Source: a virus. From it: a stretch of DNA of 21,476 bases. Shown here piece by piece: positions 1 through 6,944 of the stretch. The notes under the pieces were generated by a model. The model saw only the letters and a list, made by a program, of their open reading frames with translations, was not told where the DNA came from and searched no databases. Numbering within the stretch: position 1 is the first letter of the stretch; each line of letters begins with the position of its first letter. The position numbers were made by a program, and so were the translations under genes. Where the stretch lies: positions 1-21,476 of the IMG/VR virus record IMGVR_UViG_3300022539_000157. One strand, 5' to 3'.

Positions 1-1
1 A

Positions 2-703
2 ATGACCCCCGAAGTCAATAAAATATACTGTGGTGATTGTCTGGAAGTTATGCAGGATTGGGATGATGGTATTATTGATTGTGTTATCACTGACCCGCCT
101 TATTTTTTACCAGCAACTCATTATCAAACAAGGAAAAAATTTGGTAGAAATTTTTCAGATTTGGGAATGTTAGACCATTTTATAAATGATTTTTTTAAGT
201 TAGGAGTTCAAAAAATAAAACAGAGTGGGATATTTTATGTATTCAGTAATTGTGATAGTTACCCGATATTTTATTATCATCTTTATTCATATTGTAGAAA
301 ACTTCGTTCTATAATATGGGATAAAAAAAGAAGTTTTTTAGGTTACACTTGGAGACATCAACACGAAATTATTCTTTTTGGTGAAATGCCTGAAGCAAAA
401 CCCGTCAATACAGGAGATGGAGATATTATTAAGTGTGATGTTGTGGGTATAAATAATAGATTACATCCTGCTGAAAAACCAACTGAGTTATTAAAAAAGT
501 TAATTGAGAAATCAACTAACGAAAACGATCTTATCCTTGACCCGTTTCTTGGAAGTGGTACGACTGCGGTGGCTTGTAAGCAACTTAATCGTAATTTTAT
601 AGGAATCGAAATAAGTGAGAAATACTGCAAGATTGCAGAGCAACGTTTAAGGGATACCGACCCGTTATTTCATCAGGGAGAAAAACAAAAATGGCTATTA
701 TGA
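2..703 (+). CDS. DNA methyltransferase, N6-adenine/N4-cytosine beta-type
   Basis: Transfers a methyl group from S-adenosylmethionine to the exocyclic amino group of adenine or cytosine in DNA. The catalytic motif TDPPY lies at residues 30-34. The SAM-binding motif DPFLGSGTT lies at about 180-188 and is followed by NRNFIGIEISEKYC. Catalytic motif before SAM motif is the order of the beta class (N6_N4_Mtase family). The N-terminus NKIYCGDCLEVM is a typical family start, so the gene may be complete at 233 aa, but the window begins one base before the ATG and no ribosome binding site can be judged. No restriction endonuclease is adjacent, so it looks like an orphan phage methylase, perhaps protecting phage DNA from host restriction (inference). 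Target base and site cannot be read from sequence alone. Confidence 0.93.
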   Translation: MTPEVNKIYCGDCLEVMQDWDDGIIDCVITDPPYFLPATHYQTRKKFGRNFSDLGMLDHFINDFFKLGVQKIKQSGIFYVFSNCDSYPIFYYHLYSYCRKLRSIIWDKKRSFLGYTWRHQHEIILFGEMPEAKPVNTGDGDIIKCDVVGINNRLHPAEKPTELLKKLIEKSTNENDLILDPFLGSGTTAVACKQLNRNFIGIEISEKYCKIAEQRLRDTDPLFHQGEKQKWLL

Positions 704-715
704 AAGGAGGCAGAT

Positions 716-937
716 ATGAAAAAACAAGAATTAATAGAAGAAAATAAAAGGTTAAAAGCAAGTTTAAAATATATTATGTTATTAGCAAGTAAGAAAAACC
801 CTCATTTTGGAAGACCGAGACTTTCAGATGCAAGTTGTATTTATTGTATGGCTTTTTTTGCATTAAAAAATGGTGCTTATGGAGAAAGAATAAGTGAGGA
901 AGATTATATTTATTTAGCGAAAAAATTAAAATCGTGA
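716..937 (+). CDS. Small hypothetical protein with one CxxC pair
   Basis: I do not recognise this 73-aa protein. The first 20 residues are Lys/Glu-rich and probably helical (ELIEENKRLKASLKYIM). They are followed by a segment with GRPRLSDASCIYCMAFF, where one Cys-x-x-Cys pair could form half of a metal site or a disulphide. The ribosome binding site AAAGGAGG at 702-709 fits the ATG well and overlaps the stop of the methyltransferase gene, so the two are probably co-translated. Codons are strongly AT-rich. The coding call rests on the ribosome binding site, the open frame and the position in a packed operon. Confidence 0.7.
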   Translation: MKKQELIEENKRLKASLKYIMLLASKKNPHFGRPRLSDASCIYCMAFFALKNGAYGERISEEDYIYLAKKLKS

Positions 938-956
938 TAAACCTCGAGGAAATAAT

Positions 957-1010
957 ATGTGCAATCATTCTTTGGTTAAAAGAGAAGTTGCACTTGTGAA
1001 AGGAGAGTGA
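957..1010 (+). CDS. Possible 17-aa mini-gene
   Basis: A very short open frame (MCNHSLVKREVALVKGE) starts 9-10 bases after a GAGGAAAT ribosome-binding-like sequence and ends one base before the next gene's ATG. It fills the only gap between two small genes. It may be a leader peptide that couples translation, the remnant of a larger gene, or chance. There is no homology evidence. Confidence 0.25.
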   Translation: MCNHSLVKREVALVKGE

Positions 1011-1011
1011 G

Positions 1012-1281
1012 ATGGGAAAGTTAAATGAAATAGTTGAAAAAATAATAAAAGCCACTTATAAACAAACTCAATTTTGGGAAAGAAACAAAATGAAAAAGGA
1101 AAAGTTTGATAGAAATATCGCAATAATAAAAGAGTCAGGCAAGCGAGAAATCCTCGACTTGATTGAGAAGTGTAAAATAGGAGGCATAGGGTCTATGAGG
1201 AGTTATGACTATATTTATAATTCAGCAATAGGAGATATATTGACAAAACTGCGAGGTGAAGAAATCGAAAGGGGGAATTGA
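1012..1281 (+). CDS. Small charged hypothetical protein
   Basis: An 89-aa basic protein I do not recognise. It appears largely helical and is rich in Lys, Glu and Ile, with a short Gly-rich turn (KIGGIGSMRSYDY, around residues 55-67). The start is supported by AAAGGAGAG at 998-1006. An internal Met at 1090 lacks a comparable site. The stop (1279-1281) lies two bases before the next ATG, so translation is probably coupled to the zinc-ribbon gene. Confidence 0.7.
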   Translation: MGKLNEIVEKIIKATYKQTQFWERNKMKKEKFDRNIAIIKESGKREILDLIEKCKIGGIGSMRSYDYIYNSAIGDILTKLRGEEIERGN

Positions 1282-1282
1282 G

Positions 1283-1444
1283 ATGGAACGAATCGGTTCT
1301 TGCCCGAATTGCGGGCATCCGCTTTATTTGAAAGATAAATATAACGATACTCAGTTATATCCAAGAAAACCAGAAATATTAGTTAATTATTACAAATGTC
1401 AGAATTGTGAACAAATAATTTGTCAAACTGAGGTAAGGAAATGA
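1283..1444 (+). CDS. Small zinc-ribbon protein
   Basis: A 53-aa protein with two Cys pairs, CPNCG near the N-terminus and CQNCE near residue 41, separated by about 30 residues. This is the spacing of a zinc ribbon. I chose the ATG at 1283 rather than an in-frame ATG at 1256, because GGGGG at 1271-1275 gives an acceptable ribosome binding site and the Cys pair then sits right at the start, as in similar ribbons. The stop overlaps the next ATG by four bases (ATGA at 1441-1444), indicating coupling to the nuclease gene. It could bind nucleic acid or a protein partner; the function is unknown. Confidence 0.75.
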   Translation: MERIGSCPNCGHPLYLKDKYNDTQLYPRKPEILVNYYKCQNCEQIICQTEVRK

Positions 1445-1827
1445 AACGCAAAGAGCAAAGTCTTATCAAGGGAGTTTCAGGCTACTTGCAACCTTTTGAA
1501 AATCAAGGTTACTTGATGTTTGAGCGACACAATACGGGTGCGGTTATAAAAGAATATATCAATAAGAGGGGTGAACGAAAACAATATTATTATTCATACG
1601 GAAAACTTGGAAGTTCAGATTTCGTTATCTATTTTAAAGGTGGCAGGACTATATTCCTTGAATGTAAAAGAGAAGGCGGAAAGTTGTCAGACGCACAGGT
1701 ACTATTTCGTATCAAGGCACATAAACTTGGATATCGAGTTGAGGTTGTTACGGATATGAATGAAGTAATAAAATTGGTAGAGAAAGAAGTGAGACAATTT
1801 TTCACCCAATTTGATCCTACTAAATAA
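1441..1827 (+). CDS. VRR-NUC domain nuclease
   Basis: A 128-aa stand-alone nuclease of the VRR-NUC branch of the PD-(D/E)XK superfamily. The core is visible in order: GSSDFVIYF with D60, then IFLECKRE with E74-x-K76, then LSDAQVLF with Q86, then GYRVEVVTD. These match the expected metal and catalytic residues. Stand-alone phage members act on branched or flap DNA such as Holliday junctions during replication or packaging; that role is family knowledge and was not tested here. It overlaps the upstream zinc-ribbon gene by four bases. The segment NKRGERKQYYYSYGKLGSSD holds the usual basic substrate-facing stretch before the first catalytic Asp. Confidence 0.88.
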   Translation: MKRKEQSLIKGVSGYLQPFENQGYLMFERHNTGAVIKEYINKRGERKQYYYSYGKLGSSDFVIYFKGGRTIFLECKREGGKLSDAQVLFRIKAHKLGYRVEVVTDMNEVIKLVEKEVRQFFTQFDPTK

Positions 1828-1935
1828 AGAAAGGTTGGAATTGGTATGATAACCTTAACAAAGACAGGCAAAAGGAGATGAAGGACACAATGGGGAATTT
1901 GAGGGAAATTGAGGAAAGATTGGAGGTGAGAAGAG

Positions 1936-2127
1936 ATGATGAAAGTAAATTATGATTACGATGAAGAATTGGTTGTTGTAGAATCCGAAGATTATGTGTG
2001 GGAATTTACGAAAGATGAAGCTCATTTAGTTTTCTTGGCTTTAAGAGAACTTGAAGATATAGCCCTTGATTTTGAGAACGCTATCAATGTCAACCTTGAA
2101 TTTGAATTAGATGAAAGTTGTAGTTAA
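1936..2127 (+). CDS. Small acidic hypothetical protein
   Basis: A 63-aa, very acidic protein (many Asp/Glu, almost no Lys/Arg). The pattern is a beta hairpin (EELVVVESEDYVWEF) followed by a long helix (KDEAHLVFLALRELEDIALDFE). The charge suggests a DNA mimic or a protein-binding adaptor, but this is only a compositional inference. The ribosome binding site is GGAGGTGAG at 1922-1930. Two tandem ATGs (1936 and 1939) are possible starts. The 108 bases upstream (1828-1935) hold no convincing gene, only overlapping frames of 11 and 25 codons. Confidence 0.65.
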   Translation: MMKVNYDYDEELVVVESEDYVWEFTKDEAHLVFLALRELEDIALDFENAINVNLEFELDESCS

Positions 2128-2155
2128 AATCAACAAAGGAGGTTATAACTCGAAT

Positions 2156-2172
2156 AAGCACGGGCTTTTTTT
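2156..2172 (+). terminator. Weak intrinsic terminator candidate
   Basis: AAGC-ACGG-GCTT forms a four-pair stem and runs directly into seven T residues (2166-2172). The stem is short for an efficient intrinsic terminator, and the overall layout (one strand, packed genes) does not require termination here. It may only attenuate. Confidence 0.25.
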
Positions 2173-2184
2173 ATCAATTAGCGG

Positions 2185-2252
2185 TGCAAGCGGGGGTTAG
2201 CGGTAGTGCCGAAAGACGGCAATGATACAATATATAGTAGCCCCCGCTTGTA
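2185..2252 (+). other. GC-rich structured non-coding element (nested hairpin)
   Basis: Bases 2187-2199 pair with 2238-2250 in a 13-pair stem that contains five consecutive G-C pairs and one G-T wobble. Positions 2185-2186 extend it against 2251-2252. Inside it a second perfect hairpin forms, TGCCG (2207-2211), loop AAAGA, CGGCA (2217-2221). The octamer TTAGCGGT occurs twice, 19 bases apart (2178-2185 and 2197-2204). The element lies in a 141-base gap between genes, just before the AAAGGAGAG ribosome binding site of the next gene. It is much richer in G+C than its surroundings. It could be a structured RNA or leader, a protein-binding site or a DNA cruciform. It is not a tRNA, because it is too short and lacks a T arm. 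An extended -10-like TGATACAAT lies inside (2223-2231). Confidence 0.6.
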
Positions 2253-2268
2253 ATGAAAGGAGAGTATT

Positions 2269-2424
2269 ATGAGAAAGAGAAAATGGGAAAATTTAGTTAG
2301 AAGAGTAAATGCTTTAGAATGGGAAATTAAAAATCTTAAACAAGTCTACCAAAATGGATTAACAAAATGCGAGTTATGCGGAAAAGTTATAATTAAAAAA
2401 TATCACTTAAAGGAAGTAATATGA
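2269..2424 (+). CDS. Small coiled-coil/CxxC protein
   Basis: A 51-aa protein beginning with ATG at 2269, with a good AAAGGAGAG site at 2256-2264. Residues 4-28 look like an amphipathic helix (RKWENLVRRVNALEWEIKNL). CELCGKVI at residues 34-41 supplies one Cys pair. Its stop overlaps the next start (ATGA at 2421-2424). Function unknown. The single Cys pair suggests dimeric metal binding or a truncated zinc ribbon. Confidence 0.65.
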   Translation: MRKRKWENLVRRVNALEWEIKNLKQVYQNGLTKCELCGKVIIKKYHLKEVI

Positions 2425-2735
2425 TACCTTATTGCAAAACCGCACTCCAATCAATCTGCCCTTGTGATAAGTTCAAACAAATTGACAACAACGGGATTGT
2501 TGAAACCTGTCAAGAGGGCGTCAATCTCAAATGTCAAAATATGCTTGACTTTGAGAAGATGACACCTTTTGAGTGGCTTGCATTGGCTTACTCAATAGTG
2601 AACTTTGAGAAATTTATTATAAAGCCTGAATATGATAATAGAAAAGTTAGAGGTAAGTGTGAAGAAATAAAAGAAACAATGGCTAAAGAACTTAAAATAT
2701 CAAGTAGACTTCTTCATAATAAGTTGTTTACGTAA
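2421..2735 (+). CDS. Cysteine-rich hypothetical protein
   Basis: A 104-aa protein I do not recognise. The first 40 residues carry six cysteines (CKTALQSICPCDKF, ETCQEG, LKCQN), which resembles a small metal- or cluster-binding module. The rest is helical (FEWLALAYSIVNFEKFI, then a Lys/Glu-rich helix and KISSRLLHNKLFT). It is translationally coupled to the preceding gene by a four-base overlap. It is the last gene before the packaging module. Confidence 0.65.
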   Translation: MIPYCKTALQSICPCDKFKQIDNNGIVETCQEGVNLKCQNMLDFEKMTPFEWLALAYSIVNFEKFIIKPEYDNRKVRGKCEEIKETMAKELKISSRLLHNKLFT

Positions 2736-2825
2736 AATTAGTAATTACTACACTTTTTTGTAAAATCCCCTTTTTACATTTTTCTGTATAGATTAAAAAA
2801 CTTTTATCCATTATCTTTCAGAGCA

Positions 2826-2900
2826 ATGAAAGTTTTGGAGAAAAATGCTGAAATTGATTTGTTTGATTTAAAGAATAAGAAGGCGGTTAAGATTGGCTAA
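2826..2900 (+). CDS. Doubtful 24-aa frame before the small terminase gene
   Basis: The 157-base gap 2736-2892 is AT-rich and holds no clear gene. One frame is open from 2745 to the stop at 2898-2900, with a protein-like composition, but its only ATG (2826) has no good ribosome binding site. The stop overlaps the TTG start of the small terminase gene. It may be a coupling peptide or the tail end of a decayed gene. The gap also holds the perfect palindrome TAGTAATTACTA (2739-2750). I see no convincing promoter. Confidence 0.18.
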   Translation: MKVLEKNAEIDLFDLKNKKAVKIG

Positions 2901-3294
2901 TAAACATAAACCGAAAAAGAAGAAAAGAGGTAGACCTCTCATAAAATTCGATTTAAAAGTCGTTGAAGCTTTTGGGGCTGTCAAGGCTTCGTATAGATTT
3001 ATGGCTGATTATTTCGGTTGTGAATTAAAGACTATTGATAGGCGGATGAAAAAAGAAGATGAAGATTTTTGTCTACACTATAAAAAAGGACTTGCAAAGA
3101 CTAAATTCAATCTTGCTAAAAAACAAATAGAGATTGCTATGGCTGGTAATGTTACTATGCTTATATGGCTTGGTAAACAATTACTTGAACAAAGCGATAA
3201 ACAAGAGATAGGAAAACCAGGGGATTTTGAAAGCACTGCTAAAGTCAATCTCAAACCTCTAAAGAAAAATGCAAGAAACAATAACAAGAAATAA
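2893..3294 (+). CDS. terS: Terminase small subunit
   Basis: This 133-aa protein would recognise the phage packaging site and regulate the large subunit. It has a Lys-rich N-terminus (residues 4-12), then a helix-turn-helix region of about residues 25-55 (AFGAVKASYRFMADYFGCELKTIDRRM). The segment GNVTMLIWLGKQLLEQSDK at about 89-107 is characteristic of phage small terminases. The start is a TTG with a modest AAGGCGG site at 2880-2886. No ATG lies earlier in the frame near a ribosome site. The C-terminal 25 codons overlap the large terminase gene, which is usual for the pair. The assignment rests on the sequence motif and on the position directly before the large subunit. Confidence 0.88.
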   Translation: MANKHKPKKKKRGRPLIKFDLKVVEAFGAVKASYRFMADYFGCELKTIDRRMKKEDEDFCLHYKKGLAKTKFNLAKKQIEIAMAGNVTMLIWLGKQLLEQSDKQEIGKPGDFESTAKVNLKPLKKNARNNNKK

Positions 3295-4498
3295 GCATAA
3301 TCTCGATGTTGAGATGGTGCATCCTGAAACTTATAATTTTCTTGAAAAATATCTTTATTTCTATGGAGGCAGAGGTGGAGGCAAGAGCAAGACGGTGGCA
3401 CGATTAGTTCCTCTACATTGTTGGGAGAATCCCGGCACGGTTGCCTTAATAACCCGTAAGACCTTCCCGTCTCTCAGAATAACCGCTATGAAGGATACGC
3501 TCAAAGCAATAGAAGAAATGAATATACCTGGTATGTTTTACAAGTCCGACAGTTATTTTCTGTATGTTAATGGTTCAATTATCTATTTTCTGCCTCTCTA
3601 CACTTCGACAGGTGGTAAGAACGAAAGGTTGAAATCACTCGACCTTAATATTGTCTGGATGGAAGAAGCGACCGAATGTGCGTTGTCTGATTTTATGACT
3701 CTCAATCCGAGCGTGAGATTGGAAGGAATACGGAAATGGTATTTTACTTTCAATCCCCCTGAGACTTCTCAACATTGGCTTTATAAGACATACGACATAC
3801 AGAAATCAGAAGGGACTGCGAGACGTGTGCATTTTGGATTGAAAGACAATCCGTTGTTGCCTGTTGAAATCATAGAGGAACTGAACAACCTCAAAAACAT
3901 AGATGAGGGGCTTTATTTGAGGTTCGCCAAAGGCGAATGGGGGATAGATGTATTGAGAGAGCGAGTGTGGGATAACGTTCACAGAGGAAAATTGACAGAC
4001 AAGAAGCCGAAGTTTGGGGCTATTGACTGGGGCTGGAGCGACCCGACCGTCTTCAATCCTTACGGATTGCAAGACAACGACGTTTATGTGATGAACGAGA
4101 TATACAAACGAAGAAAGCAACCTGAAGAAATAGGGGATATGATTATCGAAATGCTGAAAGGTTATCATATTTCTAAAGGCGGTATTCCCATCTATGCCGA
4201 TTCAGAAGCCCCTGAGAAGAATGCTAAACTTACGGATATGGGTTTGTGGATAGTTCCCGTCAAGAAAGGCAAGGGAAGCGTTGAGAAAGGGATTGTCAAG
4301 GTGCGGACTTTAACCGTTTACATTGACGAGGACAAATGTCCGAATACGTGGCGGGAAGTTACCAATTGGATATACCCGAAGGACAAAGACGGGAACACTA
4401 AAGAGAAACCCGTGGAATATAACGACCATTGTTGCGATACTTTGAGATATGGCGTTGTAGGATTTATGGGTGAAGAACTTCAATTATCGGTAGTGTAA
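3269..4498 (+). CDS. terL: Terminase large subunit
   Basis: ATP-driven packaging motor and headful or site-specific nuclease, acting at the portal. The ATPase has Walker A GGRGGGKS (residues 33-40) and Walker B IVWMEEATE (about 128-136) with the catalytic E. The RNase H-like nuclease has the expected acidic residues: D253 in FGAIDWGWSDP, D311 in YADSEAPE and D386/D390 in YNDHCCDTLRYG. At 409 aa it is a full-length member of the PBSX/Terminase_3-like group. The ATG at 3269 lies inside the small subunit gene, so the two are coupled. Nothing appears broken. Confidence 0.97.
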   Translation: MQETITRNKHNLDVEMVHPETYNFLEKYLYFYGGRGGGKSKTVARLVPLHCWENPGTVALITRKTFPSLRITAMKDTLKAIEEMNIPGMFYKSDSYFLYVNGSIIYFLPLYTSTGGKNERLKSLDLNIVWMEEATECALSDFMTLNPSVRLEGIRKWYFTFNPPETSQHWLYKTYDIQKSEGTARRVHFGLKDNPLLPVEIIEELNNLKNIDEGLYLRFAKGEWGIDVLRERVWDNVHRGKLTDKKPKFGAIDWGWSDPTVFNPYGLQDNDVYVMNEIYKRRKQPEEIGDMIIEMLKGYHISKGGIPIYADSEAPEKNAKLTDMGLWIVPVKKGKGSVEKGIVKVRTLTVYIDEDKCPNTWREVTNWIYPKDKDGNTKEKPVEYNDHCCDTLRYGVVGFMGEELQLSVV

Positions 4499-4507
4499 GG
4501 AGAATTT

Positions 4508-4696
4508 ATGGCTTATAAAAAAGAAAGAGAGGTATTAGCAGAAGATACTTTAATTTGTTTAAATTGCGGAAAAGAATTTTATTCTGATATTGGTAGTGAA
4601 TCTTATATATTAAAGTTATGTCCAAAGTGTTATGAAGATTATGAAAAGTTAGAAGATGCAGAATTACAGGATTTAAAGGATAGCGAGGAAAACTAA
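4508..4696 (+). CDS. Small zinc-ribbon protein inserted between terL and portal
   Basis: A 62-aa acidic protein with CLNCGKEF (residues 17-24) and CPKCYEDYE (about 38-46), a two-pair zinc ribbon, followed by an acidic tail (EKLEDAELQDLKDSEEN). The site TAAGGAGAA at 4496-4504 supports the start. It is clearly richer in A+T than terL and the portal gene on either side, which suggests a later insertion into the packaging module. Function unknown. Confidence 0.75.
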   Translation: MAYKKEREVLAEDTLICLNCGKEFYSDIGSESYILKLCPKCYEDYEKLEDAELQDLKDSEEN

Positions 4697-4698
4697 CT

Positions 4699-6642
4699 AT
4701 GCTTGAATTTGTCAAGAATAAAATGCGTGACTTTCTGGGGATTGAAACTAAAAGCTCTGGTTCTTATTCTTTGAATCTATTTCCAGAATGGGGACGGTTC
4801 GAGAAAGTCAAAGAGGGCGATTATGCCTCAATGGTGCGAAGCAACAAAGACTATGTGTATGCTTGCATAAATTGCCTTGCGTTCAACGTTTCCAAAGTTC
4901 CCTTCTATATATACAAACATACAGCCAAAGAAGATGTATTGATTCCAGAACATCCCTTCTATAATCTGCTTAAAAATCCCAATGAAAATATGTTGCCTAA
5001 CGTATTGCTCTATCTCTTGCAGGCTTTTCTTGACGCAACGGGCAACGCTTATCTTTATCACCCTTTGACTCCTGTCAATAGACCGGGTGCGTTGTATATC
5101 CTCGAGTCCCATCTTGTCAATCAAAGAATAGAAAAGGGCGTGTTTCTATATGATTACAATCACGGCGGACAGATGAAGACTTTCACGGGTGCTGAGGTTC
5201 TCCATTTTATGTATCCGAATATGGCGAATAAATACAGCGGGCTGGGACCAATAGAGGCGGGGCGGATGGGAATCAATCTCAATGAGTATATGAGTCAATA
5301 TCAGTTGAGCCTTTTGGCTAACAGGGCGAGACCTGATGGGGTTCTCAAGACAGACCAAGACATCGGCAAGAAAGAGAGAAGACGTGCGGGCAAAGAATGG
5401 ATGAAGCAATACGGAGGCGTTGACAAGGCGGGTAGAGTTGCGGTTCTCGGAAAAGGGCTTGACTATGAAGTTATTGCGTTATCACCAAAAGACCTCGCTT
5501 TTGTTGAAAGCAAGAATATGACAATAAAAGATATATGCGTAATGTTCGGAGTGCCTCTGTATAAACTTGGAATAGTTGAAGATGTCAATAGAGCCAATGC
5601 GGAAGCTTTAGAGCATTCGTTTCAGAAAGATACTATCGGCCCACGTTTGTATTGGAGGGACGCTTACTTCACGAAGTTGGTGCAGTTATATGACCCTCGA
5701 TTGATAGTGAAATCTGATAATGTAGTTCCCAGAGACAAAGATTATATTCTCAAAGAGCGTGAATTGAATCTCAAAACGGGTGTATGGGTTATCAATGATG
5801 TCAAGAAACAAATAGGAGAGGATGAAGTTTCTTATGGCAGGTTGCCTTACCTTCCGTTTAATCTTATGCAGGTTGGTTCTGCTCCTTCGGAGAAACCAGA
5901 AAAGGTTTATGTAGACACAAAAAATATCAAACAATGGAAGGAGCAGTATTGGAAGGTTTACGTTCGCAAGACTATCAATGAAGAAAGGTTAATGATTGCC
6001 AAACTTAGATTATATTTCGATGAGCAGATGAAAATAGTGCTTCGCAACATCAGAAAATACGGAAAGGGTTACAAGACAGACGTGAGTTTCTTTTTGTTCG
6101 CTATGAGCGAATGGAATGATAAGTTAGCTAAGATAATGAAACCGCTTGTTCAAGCGTCGGTTCTTAGCGGTGGTGAAAGTCTGATAGAAGACTTTGGGTT
6201 GGATGTGACGTTTGACATTACATCCCCTTTTGTAAGCGATTTCTTCTCAATGCGTGAAATGAAAATCAAACATATCAATAGAGACACATTCGATAAACTC
6301 ACTAAATCATTAACAGAGGGAATACAAGACGGTGAAACTATTAAAGAGTTATCCGCAAGGGTTGAAACCGTGTATTCAGACGCAAAGGGCTATCGTTCGA
6401 GAATGATAGCAAGAACTGAGACTAACATCGCCAACAACTTCGGGCATATGGAATCAATGAGATTAGCAGGCATAGAGAGAAAGGAATGGGTTACAGCGGG
6501 TGATGAAGATGTAAGATTTGAACACGACTTGAATGGTGACCAAGGGTGTATTGATTTTAATTCAGAATTTTACGGGACAAATGAGCAATACCCCGGTGAA
6601 ATAAATTGCAGGTGTGTTGTGATTCCCTGCTTGGAGGAATAA
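4699..6642 (+). CDS. Portal protein fused to MuF-type head protein
   Basis: The 647-aa product joins two head proteins that are often separate. Residues 1 to about 400 are an HK97-type portal, the dodecameric channel for DNA entry: DYVYACINCLAFNVSKVPFY, LLQAFLDATGNAYLY, SGLGPIEAGRMGINL and MFGVPLYKLGI fit the family. Residues from about 520 to 647 are a phage Mu F-like domain: ARTETNIANNF (from about 571), KEWVTAGDEDVRFEHDLNGD, and the terminal INCRCVVIPCLEE. A helical linker (about 410-520) connects them. MuF proteins are minor head proteins, and some are injected or guide the scaffold. The ATG follows two bases after the upstream stop; the ribosome site AGCGAGGAA (4682-4690) is moderate. 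Confidence 0.93.
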   Translation: MLEFVKNKMRDFLGIETKSSGSYSLNLFPEWGRFEKVKEGDYASMVRSNKDYVYACINCLAFNVSKVPFYIYKHTAKEDVLIPEHPFYNLLKNPNENMLPNVLLYLLQAFLDATGNAYLYHPLTPVNRPGALYILESHLVNQRIEKGVFLYDYNHGGQMKTFTGAEVLHFMYPNMANKYSGLGPIEAGRMGINLNEYMSQYQLSLLANRARPDGVLKTDQDIGKKERRRAGKEWMKQYGGVDKAGRVAVLGKGLDYEVIALSPKDLAFVESKNMTIKDICVMFGVPLYKLGIVEDVNRANAEALEHSFQKDTIGPRLYWRDAYFTKLVQLYDPRLIVKSDNVVPRDKDYILKERELNLKTGVWVINDVKKQIGEDEVSYGRLPYLPFNLMQVGSAPSEKPEKVYVDTKNIKQWKEQYWKVYVRKTINEERLMIAKLRLYFDEQMKIVLRNIRKYGKGYKTDVSFFLFAMSEWNDKLAKIMKPLVQASVLSGGESLIEDFGLDVTFDITSPFVSDFFSMREMKIKHINRDTFDKLTKSLTEGIQDGETIKELSARVETVYSDAKGYRSRMIARTETNIANNFGHMESMRLAGIERKEWVTAGDEDVRFEHDLNGDQGCIDFNSEFYGTNEQYPGEINCRCVVIPCLEE

Positions 6643-6798
6643 ATGGAAATAATATATCGTGGTTGTAGAATTGAAATCAAGAAAGTCTATGAGATTTATA
6701 AAGGAAATAATAGAATTGCAAGTGGTGAAATCGAATCATCGGAGAAAATTGAAGAACTTATAACAAGATTAAAATTATGGATAGATAAGAAAAAATGA
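6643..6798 (+). CDS. Tiny hypothetical protein
   Basis: A 51-aa basic protein (MEIIYRGCRIEIKKVYEIYK at its start). It looks like a small beta sheet (IIYRGCRIEIKK, YEIYKGNNRIASGEI) followed by a helix (EKIEELITRLKLWIDKKK). The ATG directly follows the portal stop (TAA then ATG), and TTGGAGGAA at 6631-6639 is the ribosome site. The stop overlaps the next start by four bases. AT-rich compared with the portal gene. The sheet-helix pattern resembles small phage proteins of unknown function. Confidence 0.6.
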   Translation: MEIIYRGCRIEIKKVYEIYKGNNRIASGEIESSEKIEELITRLKLWIDKKK

Positions 6799-6944
6799 AA
6801 AAGATTGATGAATATTATGTTGTAATTTCAAGTAATGGATTCAAGTGGCTATTTCCTAAAAATAACAGTTCTTTTATGACTATCAAAGAATTGGAAGATA
6901 TTGACAATGGGATAGTGTCAAAACAATGGAAGAAATTCAAATGA
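6795..6944 (+). CDS. Tiny hypothetical protein
   Basis: A 49-aa protein starting MKKIDEYYVVISSNGFKWLF. It has a predicted beta hairpin with aromatic residues and a short C-terminal helix. It starts within the stop of the upstream gene (ATGA at 6795-6798) and ends inside the next start (ATGA at 6941-6944), so all three tiny genes are chained. No recognised family. Confidence 0.55.
   Translation: MKKIDEYYVVISSNGFKWLFPKNNSSFMTIKELEDIDNGIVSKQWKKFK

Noticed and set aside
1846-1955. Overlapping frames of 11 and 25 codons before the 1936 gene
   Set aside because: They are very short, AAAGGAG lies too close to or too far from the ATGs, and they give no recognisable peptide.
2111-2200. 29-codon frame MKVVVKINKGGYNSNKHGLF... 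with T-TTT-TTA slippery sequence before the hairpin
   Set aside because: There is no ribosome site, it overlaps the end of the 1936 gene, and a -1 slip reaches a stop after two codons, so no useful product results.
2187-2250. tRNA-like look of the folded element (seven-base GCGGGGG/CCCCCGC ends and a GCGGTAG stretch)
   Set aside because: It is only about 58 bases between these ends, has no T arm or TTC loop and no anticodon stem of five pairs, so it cannot be a normal tRNA.
2776-2792. Possible promoter with TATAGA-like -10
   Set aside because: No -35 element lies at suitable spacing and the stretch is generally AT-rich, so matches are expected by chance.
3923-3937. Perfect hairpin TTCGCC-AAA-GGCGAA
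   Set aside because: It lies inside the terL coding region and encodes the RFAKGE segment, common in terminases; there is no sign of independent function.
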